From JAJDAT01 sp964344185 (GTDB taxonomy: Bacteria; Nitrospinota; Nitrospinia; Nitrospinales; JAJDAT01), in the NCBI GenBank assembly GCA_964344185.1, contig CAYFMN010000013.1, positions 37,731 through 101,730 of the forward strand: DNA of 64,000 nucleotides, in the 5' to 3' direction. The notes below the pieces were generated by a model. The model was not told where the DNA came from. It saw only the letters and a program-made list of their open reading frames with translations, and made no database searches. A program made the position numbers and the translations under genes. Of the stretch, positions 18,183 to 26,902 are shown in pieces. Position 1 is the stretch's first letter, and every line of letters starts with the position of its first letter.

Positions 18183-20456
18183 ATGGATTCTACTTCTAAA
18201 TTTTCTTACCGCAAATTTACCCAAAATAATAAAGATAGAAAATGGTCCCCAATCAAGGAAACTCTAAAAAATACCATCCTGGAAATAGGGCGACCTCGGT
18301 TTCATATTTTGGACTGGTTGATTTTTCATTGGAACATCGCTGTAGGTCCTCAGCTAGGGGCTATTTCAAAAGTCGAAAAGTTTCGGTCAAAACGTCTAGA
18401 TATAGCGGTTGCAAATGAGGAATGGATTCGCGCTATACAGCCTTTGGAAAAAAATATTATAAAACATATAAATCAGTCAGCTGGAGAAACTTTAATAGAA
18501 AGTTTGAGGTTTAGAGTAAAATCAAATTTGAATAAATCTATAAATATAACTATGAAAGAAACTATTCAGCAAAATGCTTTTGAAGGGAAATGCGAATTGA
18601 ATGATATGAAAACTAAGAGCGCAGATGATCTGAGACCAGTTGAAAAATTAGAGCGGCTAAAAAATAAATTTAGATTTGTTTCAATTATGCTTTCCTTTAG
18701 CGCTTTAACCTTTTTGGCAAATTGCGCATCGGTTCCTGAAATCGCTCCAGAAAAAGAAAAAATAGATCTAAGCAGTTCATATTCCACTAAAGAAATTAGC
18801 CAAATTCGCGCCAATAACCCAGATAAGAATTATAAAGATCCACGTTCTTATTATCATTATCTTATGGCGATTAGAGCTGAACGTGAGTGGGACTTTGAAA
18901 AAGCTGTTAAAAATTATGAAAAAGTAGTGGATCATGATCCTAAAAATCATGAGTTTAGGATGACTTTGGCTAGGCTTTTCTTAAGGTTGGGAAAACTTGA
19001 CGAGGTGGAAAGGGTTTGTAAGGCAGCTTTAAAACAGTTTCCTGACGATGAGGTTTTTTCGATAATTTTGGCCGATGTTTTATCAAGCCGTGGGAGAAAT
19101 GAAGAGGCTCTAGCTTATTTAAAAAACGGTTTGGAAAAATCATCAAAAAAGAATAAAACCTACGCTTTAGCTGGCTCAATTTATTTTAAAAGTGGAGATC
19201 TGGAAAAAGCCCGTCAAATGTTTGAAAAACTTGCTCTAATAAGCCCCGGAAATCCATTAGGTCACCATTATTTAGGAACTACTTTAGCTAGATTGAATCG
19301 GTTTAACGAAGCTGAGATATCTTTAAGAAAAGCCCTTGGTCTAAGACCTAGTTTCAAAAAATCAAGAGAGTTCTTAGCTTGGGTTCTAGAAAAAAAGGGT
19401 CTAAGGGAAAAAGCTCTCGCACAATACAACTTTCTATTGAAATTAGACCCAGACGATAAAAAAGCAGAGAAGAGATTAGAGCGCCTAATTCTTGCGGAAG
19501 AGAAGAATGAAAATATAATTTATGAAGGTTTCCCAATACCCGAAGATTCAACCGTAAATTTAAAACTTGGAATAATGTTTTATGAACAAGGAAGGTTGGG
19601 GAGAGCTTTAGAGGAGTTTCGCCTTTTGCTTGCCGAGAAAGAAAATAAAAGTCTAAGGTTGTTGATTGCCAAGATTTATGAAGATAAAGAAAGGTATAAA
19701 GAAGCTTTAGTGGAGTTAGATTTGGTTCGAAAAATGGAACCTGACTCAGTAGAGGTTTTGTTACAAATTGCTAGAATGCAAAACCTTAATGAGAATATTA
19801 AAGAGTCAATTAAAGTATTAGAAGAAGCGGTCAAAATTGAACCGGAAGAGGACCAACTCTACCACTCCTTGTCTTTAGCTTATATGTCAGAAAATAATTA
19901 TCAAGCCGCGATCAAAAATATTCGGAAGGCAATTGAAATCGACAATAGAAGAGATTCTTATTTTTTTGAGCTAGGAGCTCTCTTAGAACGTGTTGGAAAG
20001 TATGAAGATGCCATTAATTCTATGCAGCAAGTATTAGAAATTAACCCAATGCATTCTAATGCTCATAATTTCATTGGATATATGTACGCTCTTCAAGGTA
20101 AAAAGTTAGATTTAGCGATTGAACACTTAAAGAAAGCTTTAATGATTCAACCGCAAAATGGTTATTTCTTAGATAGTTTAGGTTGGGTATACTTTAAAAA
20201 GGGTGAAAATCAAAAAGCATTGACGGAAATTAAAAAAGCAATGATTTATACGGACCCAGACCCTGTTTTATATGAACATTTAGGCGATATTCATTATTCT
20301 TTAAAAAATTATTTTGAGGCAAATAAAGCTTGGAAAATTAGTCTTTCTTTAACTAATAAAAGAGTAGAGAAACCTGATGGAGGTGAATTGCCAGATTCTA
20401 ATGAATTAAAACGCAAAATTCGCGATGTAAGAGTTTTATTAAATAATAGCCTTTAA
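18183..20456 (+). CDS. DUF721 (DciA-like) domain fused in frame to a TPR lipoprotein
   Basis: Residues about 30-115 match DUF721/DciA (WNIAVGPQLGAISK..., ANEEWIRAIQPLEK, ESLRFRVK). After a hydrophilic linker comes a hydrophobic stretch VSIMLSFSALTFLANC with lipobox-like Cys181, and then at least twelve TPR units to residue 757. The two halves normally belong to different proteins and compartments. One frame runs through without a stop. The TPR half could be translated from an internal ATG at 18606 or 18687 to give a normal lipoprotein; a lost stop codon is another explanation. LolB-like and ispE genes follow in the same direction. Confidence 0.75.
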   Translation: MDSTSKFSYRKFTQNNKDRKWSPIKETLKNTILEIGRPRFHILDWLIFHWNIAVGPQLGAISKVEKFRSKRLDIAVANEEWIRAIQPLEKNIIKHINQSAGETLIESLRFRVKSNLNKSINITMKETIQQNAFEGKCELNDMKTKSADDLRPVEKLERLKNKFRFVSIMLSFSALTFLANCASVPEIAPEKEKIDLSSSYSTKEISQIRANNPDKNYKDPRSYYHYLMAIRAEREWDFEKAVKNYEKVVDHDPKNHEFRMTLARLFLRLGKLDEVERVCKAALKQFPDDEVFSIILADVLSSRGRNEEALAYLKNGLEKSSKKNKTYALAGSIYFKSGDLEKARQMFEKLALISPGNPLGHHYLGTTLARLNRFNEAEISLRKALGLRPSFKKSREFLAWVLEKKGLREKALAQYNFLLKLDPDDKKAEKRLERLILAEEKNENIIYEGFPIPEDSTVNLKLGIMFYEQGRLGRALEEFRLLLAEKENKSLRLLIAKIYEDKERYKEALVELDLVRKMEPDSVEVLLQIARMQNLNENIKESIKVLEEAVKIEPEEDQLYHSLSLAYMSENNYQAAIKNIRKAIEIDNRRDSYFFELGALLERVGKYEDAINSMQQVLEINPMHSNAHNFIGYMYALQGKKLDLAIEHLKKALMIQPQNGYFLDSLGWVYFKKGENQKALTEIKKAMIYTDPDPVLYEHLGDIHYSLKNYFEANKAWKISLSLTNKRVEKPDGGELPDSNELKRKIRDVRVLLNNSL

Positions 20457-20484
20457 ATATTTTAAAGCTTGTTTTAGCCAATAA

Positions 20485-21297
20485 ATGAAAATTTTTCAAT
20501 CTTTGCTTGAAAAACCTTATTTCAAAAAAGCCTTATTGGTTGGATTTCTTTTATCGGTTTTTAACAATATTGGTTGTCAGACGCTTCCACAGAAAAAAAA
20601 ACCTAAATTCACGCAAAAAGTAGATATAGGTCCATTTTTATTCAAAGCGTTGGTTGAACGCAAGAATAGTTTAAATGATTTTAAATCGTTTGCTCGAACT
20701 ATTGTTAATAAAAATGATCGTAAGCAATCGATTAAACAGGCGATTGTGATTCGTGGTGACAATTCGATAAGAATAGATGTTTTATCTTTATTTAATCAGC
20801 CATTAGGGGTGTTTATTCAAAAAGATGATCAAACTTTTCTTTTTGATCCTAGCAAAAACAGATATTACAGAGATGAAGACGCTTTAATCTTCATTGAGAG
20901 ACTTTTAGGGATGAAGCTTAATTTTGAGGAATTTATTCCTCTTGCTTCGGCAAATATCCCATTTTTAAACCGATTAACTGCTACAGATTCATGGATTTCA
21001 GAAGATAGCTCAACGTATAAACTATTTCTTCAGCTTGAGGGGATGGACCTTGATTTTGTTTTGGAAATTGACGCAGAAAATCGAATTCCTAGGAAAGTTA
21101 CTAAACTTTTGAAAGGTAAAGAGGTTTATAGCGTTACTTGGGAAAACTTTAAAACAGTGGATGGATATGACATGCCTCATATCTTGGAATGGTCCAATAG
21201 TAATAGCAACGAAAGTCTTGTAGTAAAACTTAATAAACCAGTTCCAAATACTGGGGTAAAAGATTCTGCCTTTAATTTAAATATTCCTGTAAATTGA
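20485..21297 (+). CDS. LolB-like / DUF4292-type outer-membrane lipoprotein
   Basis: A signal peptide ends in a lipobox with IGC (Cys about residue 31). The rest is a mixed beta protein of the LolB/DUF4292 half-barrel type: VIRGDNSIRIDVLSLFNQPLG, FDPSKNRYY, then RKVTKLLKGKEVYSVTWENF. Such proteins sit on the outer membrane and receive or handle lipoproteins. In gamma-proteobacteria lolB is followed by ispE, as here (ATTGA overlap with ispE), which supports the LolB reading. Sequence is diverged, so the exact function is inferred. Confidence 0.72.
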   Translation: MKIFQSLLEKPYFKKALLVGFLLSVFNNIGCQTLPQKKKPKFTQKVDIGPFLFKALVERKNSLNDFKSFARTIVNKNDRKQSIKQAIVIRGDNSIRIDVLSLFNQPLGVFIQKDDQTFLFDPSKNRYYRDEDALIFIERLLGMKLNFEEFIPLASANIPFLNRLTATDSWISEDSSTYKLFLQLEGMDLDFVLEIDAENRIPRKVTKLLKGKEVYSVTWENFKTVDGYDMPHILEWSNSNSNESLVVKLNKPVPNTGVKDSAFNLNIPVN

Positions 21298-22205
21298 TCT
21301 TAAAAACTCCTGCCAAAATTAACTTCGGGCTTCAAATTTTATATAAACGCCCTGATGGGTTTCACGAACTTCAAACAATACTCCAAATGATTGCTTTATT
21401 TGATGAAATGGAGTTTTTTGCAGGAAATGGGGAAATAAAATTAGTTTGTGACAAACCCGGCATACCTGAAGATGAAAATAACCTGGTTTTTAAAGCGGCG
21501 CAGACGTTAAGGGATAAATTTCCCGAAGAAACGAAATTAGGCGTGAAAATTCAACTAAAAAAGAATATTCCCGCTGGAGCAGGGCTTGGAGGAGGTAGTG
21601 GAAATGCCGCTTTGACACTACTTGGACTTAATAAGTTTTGGGATCTTGGTCTAAGTTGTGAGGAATTGATTCCTTTGGCAGCTTCATTAGGTTCAGATAT
21701 ACCATTTTTTTTGTTTTCTCCTGCAGCTTTGGGTACTGGCAGAGGGGATAAAATAGAAAAAATTATAAGCCCTCAAAAAATTTCCGTTGTTGTTGTTTTT
21801 CCAGGCTTTTCTATTTCAACCCCTTGGGTATATCAAAACCTAAAATTAGAGTTGACAAAAACCGAAAACAATATTAGCATTTTGCAAAAATTTTTATCCC
21901 AATCAGATATTTCACTATTAGGGAATTCTCTTCAAAATCATCTAGAACCCGTTGTTTTTAAAAAATATCCCGTCGTAGGGGAAATCAAAAACAAATTGTT
22001 GGAATTAGGGGCTTGCGGAGCTTTAATGTCAGGTAGTGGCTCTGCAGTTTTTGGAATTTTTGAAGATTCGTTCAAAGCTAAGGAAGCTTATGAAAAGCTT
22101 CCAAAAGGCGGCTGGTCATCGTATTTAACGGAAACAGTAACCAGCTTTTCTGAGTTTTTGCCAGAATCTCTTATTGAATATTCCCAAGATATGAATTTAG
22201 GATAA
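21294..22205 (+). CDS. ispE: 4-diphosphocytidyl-2-C-methyl-D-erythritol kinase
   Basis: GHMP kinase of the MEP isoprenoid pathway. N-terminal PAKINFGLQILYKRPDGFHEL with catalytic Lys and the substrate-binding loop, ATP loop PAGAGLGGGSGNAA, SLGSDIPFFLF with the catalytic Asp, and C-terminal GALMSGSGSAVFG. The start is a TTG at 21294 overlapping the upstream stop (translational coupling). Length 303 aa is normal apart from a short C-terminal extension. Confidence 0.93.
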   Translation: MILKTPAKINFGLQILYKRPDGFHELQTILQMIALFDEMEFFAGNGEIKLVCDKPGIPEDENNLVFKAAQTLRDKFPEETKLGVKIQLKKNIPAGAGLGGGSGNAALTLLGLNKFWDLGLSCEELIPLAASLGSDIPFFLFSPAALGTGRGDKIEKIISPQKISVVVVFPGFSISTPWVYQNLKLELTKTENNISILQKFLSQSDISLLGNSLQNHLEPVVFKKYPVVGEIKNKLLELGACGALMSGSGSAVFGIFEDSFKAKEAYEKLPKGGWSSYLTETVTSFSEFLPESLIEYSQDMNLG

Positions 22206-22213
22206 AAATCCCT

Positions 22214-22306
22214 CGGTTTTGCCATGACCGGGTAAATCGGGAATAAAACATAGCCGGTCGGGGTACTAAGCATTCATTTCGCGCAGAAATTGGAAATAGG
22301 CAAAAC
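22214..22306 (+). ncRNA. Candidate structured RNA between ispE and tRNA-Gln
   Basis: A perfect 10-bp stem CGGTTTTGCC (22214-22223) / GGCAAAACCG (22297-22306) closes a region holding a perfect GACCGG / CCGGTC pair (22225-22230 with 22254-22259) and a TTTC-GCGCA-GAAA hairpin near 22277-22289. The region is locally GC-richer than its flanks and non-coding. No known riboswitch or housekeeping RNA core was recognised. It may be an sRNA or a 3'-end structure of the ispE transcript; strand is assumed from the neighbours. Confidence 0.4.
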
Positions 22307-22412
22307 CGAAAATGTCTTGGGCGGGCTAGATTAAGCCATCCTCCCGGTTCAAATGATTCAATTTAAACGCGAATATTTACTAGCCTTTGCATAAAGGTTG
22401 TTAATAGATTAA

Positions 22413-22484
22413 TGGGGCGTCGACAAGCGGTAAGTCACAGGATTTTGATTCCTGCATGCGGAGGTTCGAATCCTCCCGCCCCAG
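22413..22484 (+). tRNA. tRNA-Gln (anticodon TTG)
   Basis: A 72-nt cloverleaf. The acceptor strand TGGGGCG pairs with CGCCCCA, the anticodon stem CAGGA/TCCTG encloses TTTTGAT with anticodon TTG at 22445-22447, and the T-arm is GGAGG-TTCGAAT-CCTCC. Discriminator G at 22484; CCA is not encoded. It lies 16 bp before prs, in the conserved ispE-tRNA-Gln-prs order. Confidence 0.97.
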
Positions 22485-22500
22485 TTAACTTAATGATAAA

Positions 22501-23454
22501 ATGACGAGTCAAAACGGAAAAGTTCTTATTTTCTCAGGACGAGCTAACTCAGAGCTTTCGCAAGAAATTAGCGAATGTATGGGAGTTTCTCTTGGGAAAA
22601 CGGTTCTAAAAAACTTTTCTGACGATGAAATTTATTTTCGTATCGAAGAAAACGTTCGAGGTGGGGACGTTTTTGTTATTCAGCCGACCTGTAATCCAGG
22701 CAATGTCCATATAATGGAATTGCTAATTATGATTGATGCATTTAAGCGAGCGTCGGCTAAGAGAATTACGGCTGTAATTCCTTATTATGGTTATGGTCGC
22801 CAAGATAGAAAATGCGAACCAAGAGTTCCTATTAGTTCTAAGCTAGTAGCCGACTTACTTCATACGGTTGGAACTCATCGAGTTTTGACCGTTGATTTGC
22901 ATGCCGGGCAAATTCAGGGTTTTTTTGACATTCCGGTGGATCATTTGTACGCTATGAGCGTTTTGATCCAATATATGAAATCAGAATTTGACCCAGGGAA
23001 TTTAGTTATTATTTCTCCTGATGCTGGCGGTGTTGAGCGAGCTAGAGCTTATGCAAAAAGATTGGGCGCCGGACTTGCGATTATTGATAAGAGAAGAGAA
23101 GCGATTAATGAGGCGAAAGCCATGCATATCATTGGCGAAGTGAAAAACAAAATCGCTATAGTTGTTGACGATATGGTCGATACTGCGGGTACGCTTATGG
23201 AAGCGGTTAACGCTGTTTTGGATGAAGGCGCCTTGGAAATTCATGCCTGTTGTAGTCATCCTGTTCTTTCGGGTCCCGCCCATGAAAGGATATCGAAGTC
23301 GAATTTAAAATCGCTAATTACAACAAACACGATTCCTCTTAAAGGGGATTTAAAAAATAACCCAAAAATTAAAGTGCTTTCTGTAGCTCCCCTGCTTTCG
23401 GAAGCTATATTAAGAATTCATCAAGAAAGCTCTGTTAGTTCATTATTTGAATAG
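22501..23454 (+). CDS. prs: Ribose-phosphate pyrophosphokinase
   Basis: Makes PRPP from ribose 5-phosphate and ATP for purine, pyrimidine, histidine and tryptophan synthesis. Seen are FSDDEIYFRIEENVRG, YYGYGRQDRK, the DLHAGQIQGFFDIPVDHLYA metal and flexible-loop region, and the PRPP-binding motif VVDDMVDTAGT. Length 317 aa is typical. Downstream genes rplY and pth follow within 100 bp each. Confidence 0.97.
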   Translation: MTSQNGKVLIFSGRANSELSQEISECMGVSLGKTVLKNFSDDEIYFRIEENVRGGDVFVIQPTCNPGNVHIMELLIMIDAFKRASAKRITAVIPYYGYGRQDRKCEPRVPISSKLVADLLHTVGTHRVLTVDLHAGQIQGFFDIPVDHLYAMSVLIQYMKSEFDPGNLVIISPDAGGVERARAYAKRLGAGLAIIDKRREAINEAKAMHIIGEVKNKIAIVVDDMVDTAGTLMEAVNAVLDEGALEIHACCSHPVLSGPAHERISKSNLKSLITTNTIPLKGDLKNNPKIKVLSVAPLLSEAILRIHQESSVSSLFE

Positions 23455-23472
23455 CAATTAAAGGAAAAAAAT

Positions 23473-24117
23473 ATGTCGACAACCGTTAACGGAATTTTAA
23501 GAAAGGGAACCGGAAAGCGTTCCACCAAACAGGTGCGCCATGAAGGGAATCTACCTGCAGTATTATACGGCCAAAAGGATGTTTTGTCTTTGGCGGTTAA
23601 TCCTAAGGAGTTGATGAAATTAATTAAGCAAAAAGGCCAAAATGTGGTAATCGATTTAACTATTGCTGGTGATTCTTCTCCAAGTCGCAAAGTCATGTTG
23701 AAAGATTATCAAAGACATCCTTTAAGAGAATTATGGGTTCATGCTGATTTTTACGAGTTGGATATGTCTCAAGCGATTAAAATTCAAGTTCCTGTTGTTT
23801 TAGAAGGCGTTTCCCCAGGAGAAAAGAAAGGCGGCGTTTTAAATCACGCAATCCGGAATATAGACTTAGAGTGTTTGCCTGAAGATATTCCAGAAAATAT
23901 AAAAGTGTCTATTTCAGAATTAGAAATTGGGCAAGCCATTCATGTTTCGGATTTGAATTTACCTGAAAAATTTAAAGTTTTTGCGTCGTCTTCGGCTACT
24001 GTTGTGTTAGTTCAGCAAGAAAAACGCACCGCAGCGAAAGCCGCTGGCGAAGGAGAAGAGGCAGAAGCTGCCCCCGCAGAACCGGCCGCTGGCGAAGCGA
24101 AAAAAGAAGAGGGGTAA
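23473..24117 (+). CDS. rplY: 50S ribosomal protein L25 (CTC/TL5 type)
   Basis: N-terminal L25 domain (RSTKQVRHEGNLPAVLYGQ, a 5S rRNA-binding fold) plus the C-terminal TL5/CTC beta domain (VPVVLEGVSPGEKKGGVL...LECLPEDIPENIKV). It ends in a low-complexity Ala/Glu tail of about 28 residues. The two-domain form is the long version, unlike the 94-residue E. coli L25. AGGAAAA precedes the ATG. It lies 18 bp after prs and before pth, a standard arrangement. Confidence 0.95.
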   Translation: MSTTVNGILRKGTGKRSTKQVRHEGNLPAVLYGQKDVLSLAVNPKELMKLIKQKGQNVVIDLTIAGDSSPSRKVMLKDYQRHPLRELWVHADFYELDMSQAIKIQVPVVLEGVSPGEKKGGVLNHAIRNIDLECLPEDIPENIKVSISELEIGQAIHVSDLNLPEKFKVFASSSATVVLVQQEKRTAAKAAGEGEEAEAAPAEPAAGEAKKEEG

Positions 24118-24201
24118 TCTGCATTTACCGATTTATCTTAAGAAAGAAGCAATTTAAGGTTTTATTACGTTTTCTCCAAGTTTTTTTTAAAATTTAGCGT
24201 C

Positions 24202-24771
24202 GTGTTTATTATCCTTGGTTTGGGTAATCCTGGGTTAGAATATGAGTCCACTCGTCATAATCTTGGGTTTATGGTGGTCGATGCTTTGGCCCAAAAATAC
24301 GATGTAAAGTTTTCTGAATCGATTAGAAACTGTGTTTATGGAGATGGAAAGATAAATGGTATTCCGGTAAGAATTGGAAAACCAATGACTTATATGAATG
24401 AAAGCGGGATTGCTGCTAAAGCGATTCTTTCTGTTTCAAAATTAACCCCTAATCGTTTGATTGTCGCTCATGACGAAATTGATTTTATATTTGGAAAAAT
24501 TAAGGTAAAGCACAAAGGCGGCGATGCCGGACAACGTGGTATTCGCTCAATCATTTACCGGTTAAACGACGATCAGTTTTCAAGGATTAGAGTAGGAGTA
24601 GGCAGGCCGGAAGGTAATCGCGATATTGTTGATTATTTATTGTCGTCGTTTGAGAAAGACGAATGGCCTGAAGTAAAAATTATTATTGAAAGAGCAGTTG
24701 AAACTATCGAAACAACTTTAGAAGATTTAAATCGAAAAATAAATAATTCGGAGGAAGAGAAAGAATGCTAA
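24202..24771 (+). CDS. pth: Peptidyl-tRNA hydrolase
   Basis: Releases tRNA from stalled peptidyl-tRNA. Visible are GLGNPGLEYESTRHNLGFM with the catalytic His, KPMTYMNESG, AHDEIDF with the catalytic Asp, and HKGGDAGQRGIRSI (a common variant of GHNGLRSI). GTG start at 24202. The stop overlaps the hppA start by 7 bp. Length 189 aa is normal. Confidence 0.95.
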   Translation: MFIILGLGNPGLEYESTRHNLGFMVVDALAQKYDVKFSESIRNCVYGDGKINGIPVRIGKPMTYMNESGIAAKAILSVSKLTPNRLIVAHDEIDFIFGKIKVKHKGGDAGQRGIRSIIYRLNDDQFSRIRVGVGRPEGNRDIVDYLLSSFEKDEWPEVKIIIERAVETIETTLEDLNRKINNSEEEKEC

Positions 24772-26840
24772 AGGAATTCAAGGGGGAACTGATTTTTGTC
24801 GCCGTTTCCTTGGCGGTTTATTTAATATTTGCCGCGTTTGGCGCATCGGAAAATTTTGCGTATTTTGCCGTTATTTTTGGCTTTTTTGGATTATGCGTTG
24901 CGTGGAAAGTTTATGAATATGTCGACGATCATTCAGATGGTAATGACCGGATGGTTGAAATTGCCGATTCGATTCATGAAGGAGCTATGGTATTTCTTTC
25001 TAGAGAATACAAAATCCTTGGCTATTTTGTCGGATTCGTCGCTTTCTTGTTAATAGTGGTAATTAGCTTTCAAAAAGGAATTTGGATTGGGTTTTGGACG
25101 GCGGTGGCATACGCAGTTGGCGCCGGTTGTTCCATGTTAGCTGGATTTTTTGGCATGAATGCAGCGACATCTGCGAATGTTCGAACGTCTCAAGCCGCTA
25201 ACGAAAGCGGTCAGGCTCAGGCTCTTTCTATTGCCTTTAATGGTGGTTCCGTTATGGGGCTTTGTGTCGCTAGTTTGGGATTGGTAGGAGTTGGAGGATT
25301 ATTCCTATTATTTGCTCGAGGAGATTCTGTTAGCGTAATTAGCGGGTTTGCTATGGGAGCTAGTTCTATTGCTTTATTTGCCCGTGTAGGCGGTGGAATT
25401 TACACTAAAATTGCAGACGTTGGTTCAGACTTAGTTGGTAAGGTTGAAGCTGGGATTCCAGAAGACGACCCAAGAAATCCTGGCGTTATTGCAGATAACG
25501 TTGGCGATTGTGTTGGCGATACCGCTGGATTGGGGGCTGATATTTTCGAGTCTTATTGTAGCTCTATGATTGCAGCGCTAGCTATTGGCGCAACAATGTC
25601 AACTATGAGAATGGAATACATGTCATTGCCAATTTTGGTTGCGATGATAGGTTTGATTGCATCGATTGTAGGTATTCGCTCTATTGCCGTATTAAGACAT
25701 ATGGATCCGGCCGATGTTTTACGTTACACCACTTTTATTAGCGCAGGCGCAATGCTCCTTGTTTCCGCGATTGTCATTGGAATTATGAAACTTCCAATGG
25801 GTGTTTTTTGGGCTCTTGCCTTTGGTTGTGTTGCTGGTATCGCTATTGGATTGATCACGGAATACTACACCGCTGGAAAACCTGTTATTAACATCGCGGA
25901 ATCGAGTAAAACTGGCGTAGCTACGGTTATGATTACTGGATTGGCCGTTGCTATGGAAAGTACAGCTTTGCCTATTATGACGATCGCTACGGCAATTTAT
26001 TTAGCTAACGCAACTGCAGGTCTTTATGGAGTTGCTTTGGCGGCTGTTGGTATGTTGGCTACTGTGGGTATTACAATGTCGGTAGACGCTTATGGCCCAA
26101 TTGCAGATAACGCGGGTGGTATTTCCGAAATGGCAGAACTTGGTCCAGAGACTCGAAAGATTACCGATAGTTTGGACGCTTTAGGAAACACCACTGCCGC
26201 CATTGGTAAGGGATTTGCGATTGGTTCCGCCGCTCTTACAGCTCTTGCATTGTTTACGGCATTTTGTCAGGCTGCAAATATTGATTCAATTGATATTACC
26301 AAAACCACTGTAATTGTTGGTTTTTTCATCGGTGGAATGGTTCCATATGTCGTAGCGGCTATGACCATGACATCTGTAGGGCGCGGCGCTTTTGAGATGG
26401 TTGAAGAAATTCGACGTCAATTTAGGGAAATTCCTGGTCTTCTTGAAGGAACTGGAAAACCTGATACAGCAAAGTGTGTTGATATTAGCACGGCAGCGGC
26501 GCTTCGAGAGATGATTGCTCCTGGCATTATTGCTTTTGTTATGCCTATTTTAATAGGAGTAGGATTTGGACCTGAAGCGCTAGGCGGTATGTTAGTTGGC
26601 GCTACTCTTTCTGGCGTTTTGTTAGCTTTATTAATGTCTAACGGCGGCGGCGCTTGGGATAACGCCAAGAAATTTGTTGAAGGCGGTATGTTGGGCGGAA
26701 AAGGTTCAGAGGCTCATAAGGCCACCGTTGTTGGCGATACCGTTGGCGATCCTTTAAAAGATACTTCAGGGCCAGCTATGAACATCCTCATTAAGTTGAT
26801 GTCCATCGTCTCACTAGTATTGGCTCCAATGTTTGTATAA
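24765..26840 (+). CDS. hppA: Membrane-bound ion-translocating pyrophosphatase
   Basis: About 16 membrane helices in 691 residues. The PPi-binding loops are DVGSDLVGKVEAGIPEDDPR, NPGVIADNVGDCVGDTAG and, at the end, GDTVGDPLKDTSGPAMNIL. The segment GNTTAAIGKGFAIGSAAL carries Ala where K+-independent enzymes have Lys, so it should be of the K+-dependent class. Whether it pumps H+ or Na+ cannot be decided by eye. It couples PPi hydrolysis to ion export. It overlaps pth and ends at a strong terminator. Confidence 0.95.
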   Translation: MLKEFKGELIFVAVSLAVYLIFAAFGASENFAYFAVIFGFFGLCVAWKVYEYVDDHSDGNDRMVEIADSIHEGAMVFLSREYKILGYFVGFVAFLLIVVISFQKGIWIGFWTAVAYAVGAGCSMLAGFFGMNAATSANVRTSQAANESGQAQALSIAFNGGSVMGLCVASLGLVGVGGLFLLFARGDSVSVISGFAMGASSIALFARVGGGIYTKIADVGSDLVGKVEAGIPEDDPRNPGVIADNVGDCVGDTAGLGADIFESYCSSMIAALAIGATMSTMRMEYMSLPILVAMIGLIASIVGIRSIAVLRHMDPADVLRYTTFISAGAMLLVSAIVIGIMKLPMGVFWALAFGCVAGIAIGLITEYYTAGKPVINIAESSKTGVATVMITGLAVAMESTALPIMTIATAIYLANATAGLYGVALAAVGMLATVGITMSVDAYGPIADNAGGISEMAELGPETRKITDSLDALGNTTAAIGKGFAIGSAALTALALFTAFCQAANIDSIDITKTTVIVGFFIGGMVPYVVAAMTMTSVGRGAFEMVEEIRRQFREIPGLLEGTGKPDTAKCVDISTAAALREMIAPGIIAFVMPILIGVGFGPEALGGMLVGATLSGVLLALLMSNGGGAWDNAKKFVEGGMLGGKGSEAHKATVVGDTVGDPLKDTSGPAMNILIKLMSIVSLVLAPMFV

Positions 26841-26854
26841 GAGCTAGATAATTT

Positions 26855-26894
26855 AAAGCCAGGATGAGAAAATCTCATCCTGGCTTTTTTTTTT
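26855..26894 (+). terminator. Rho-independent terminator after hppA
   Basis: A 15-bp perfect stem AAAGCCAGGATGAGA / TCTCATCCTGGCTTT (26855-26869 with 26873-26887) with a 3-nt loop runs into a 10-nt T-run. It may also serve the convergent pilB gene, whose stop is just downstream. Confidence 0.93.
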
Positions 26895-26902
26895 GGGTTT
26901 TC

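Noticed and set aside
22321..22372. Possible second, degenerate tRNA near tRNA-Gln (GGTTCAAAT-like T-loop)
   Set aside because: The flanking bases do not form a T-stem or acceptor stem, and there is no anticodon arm.
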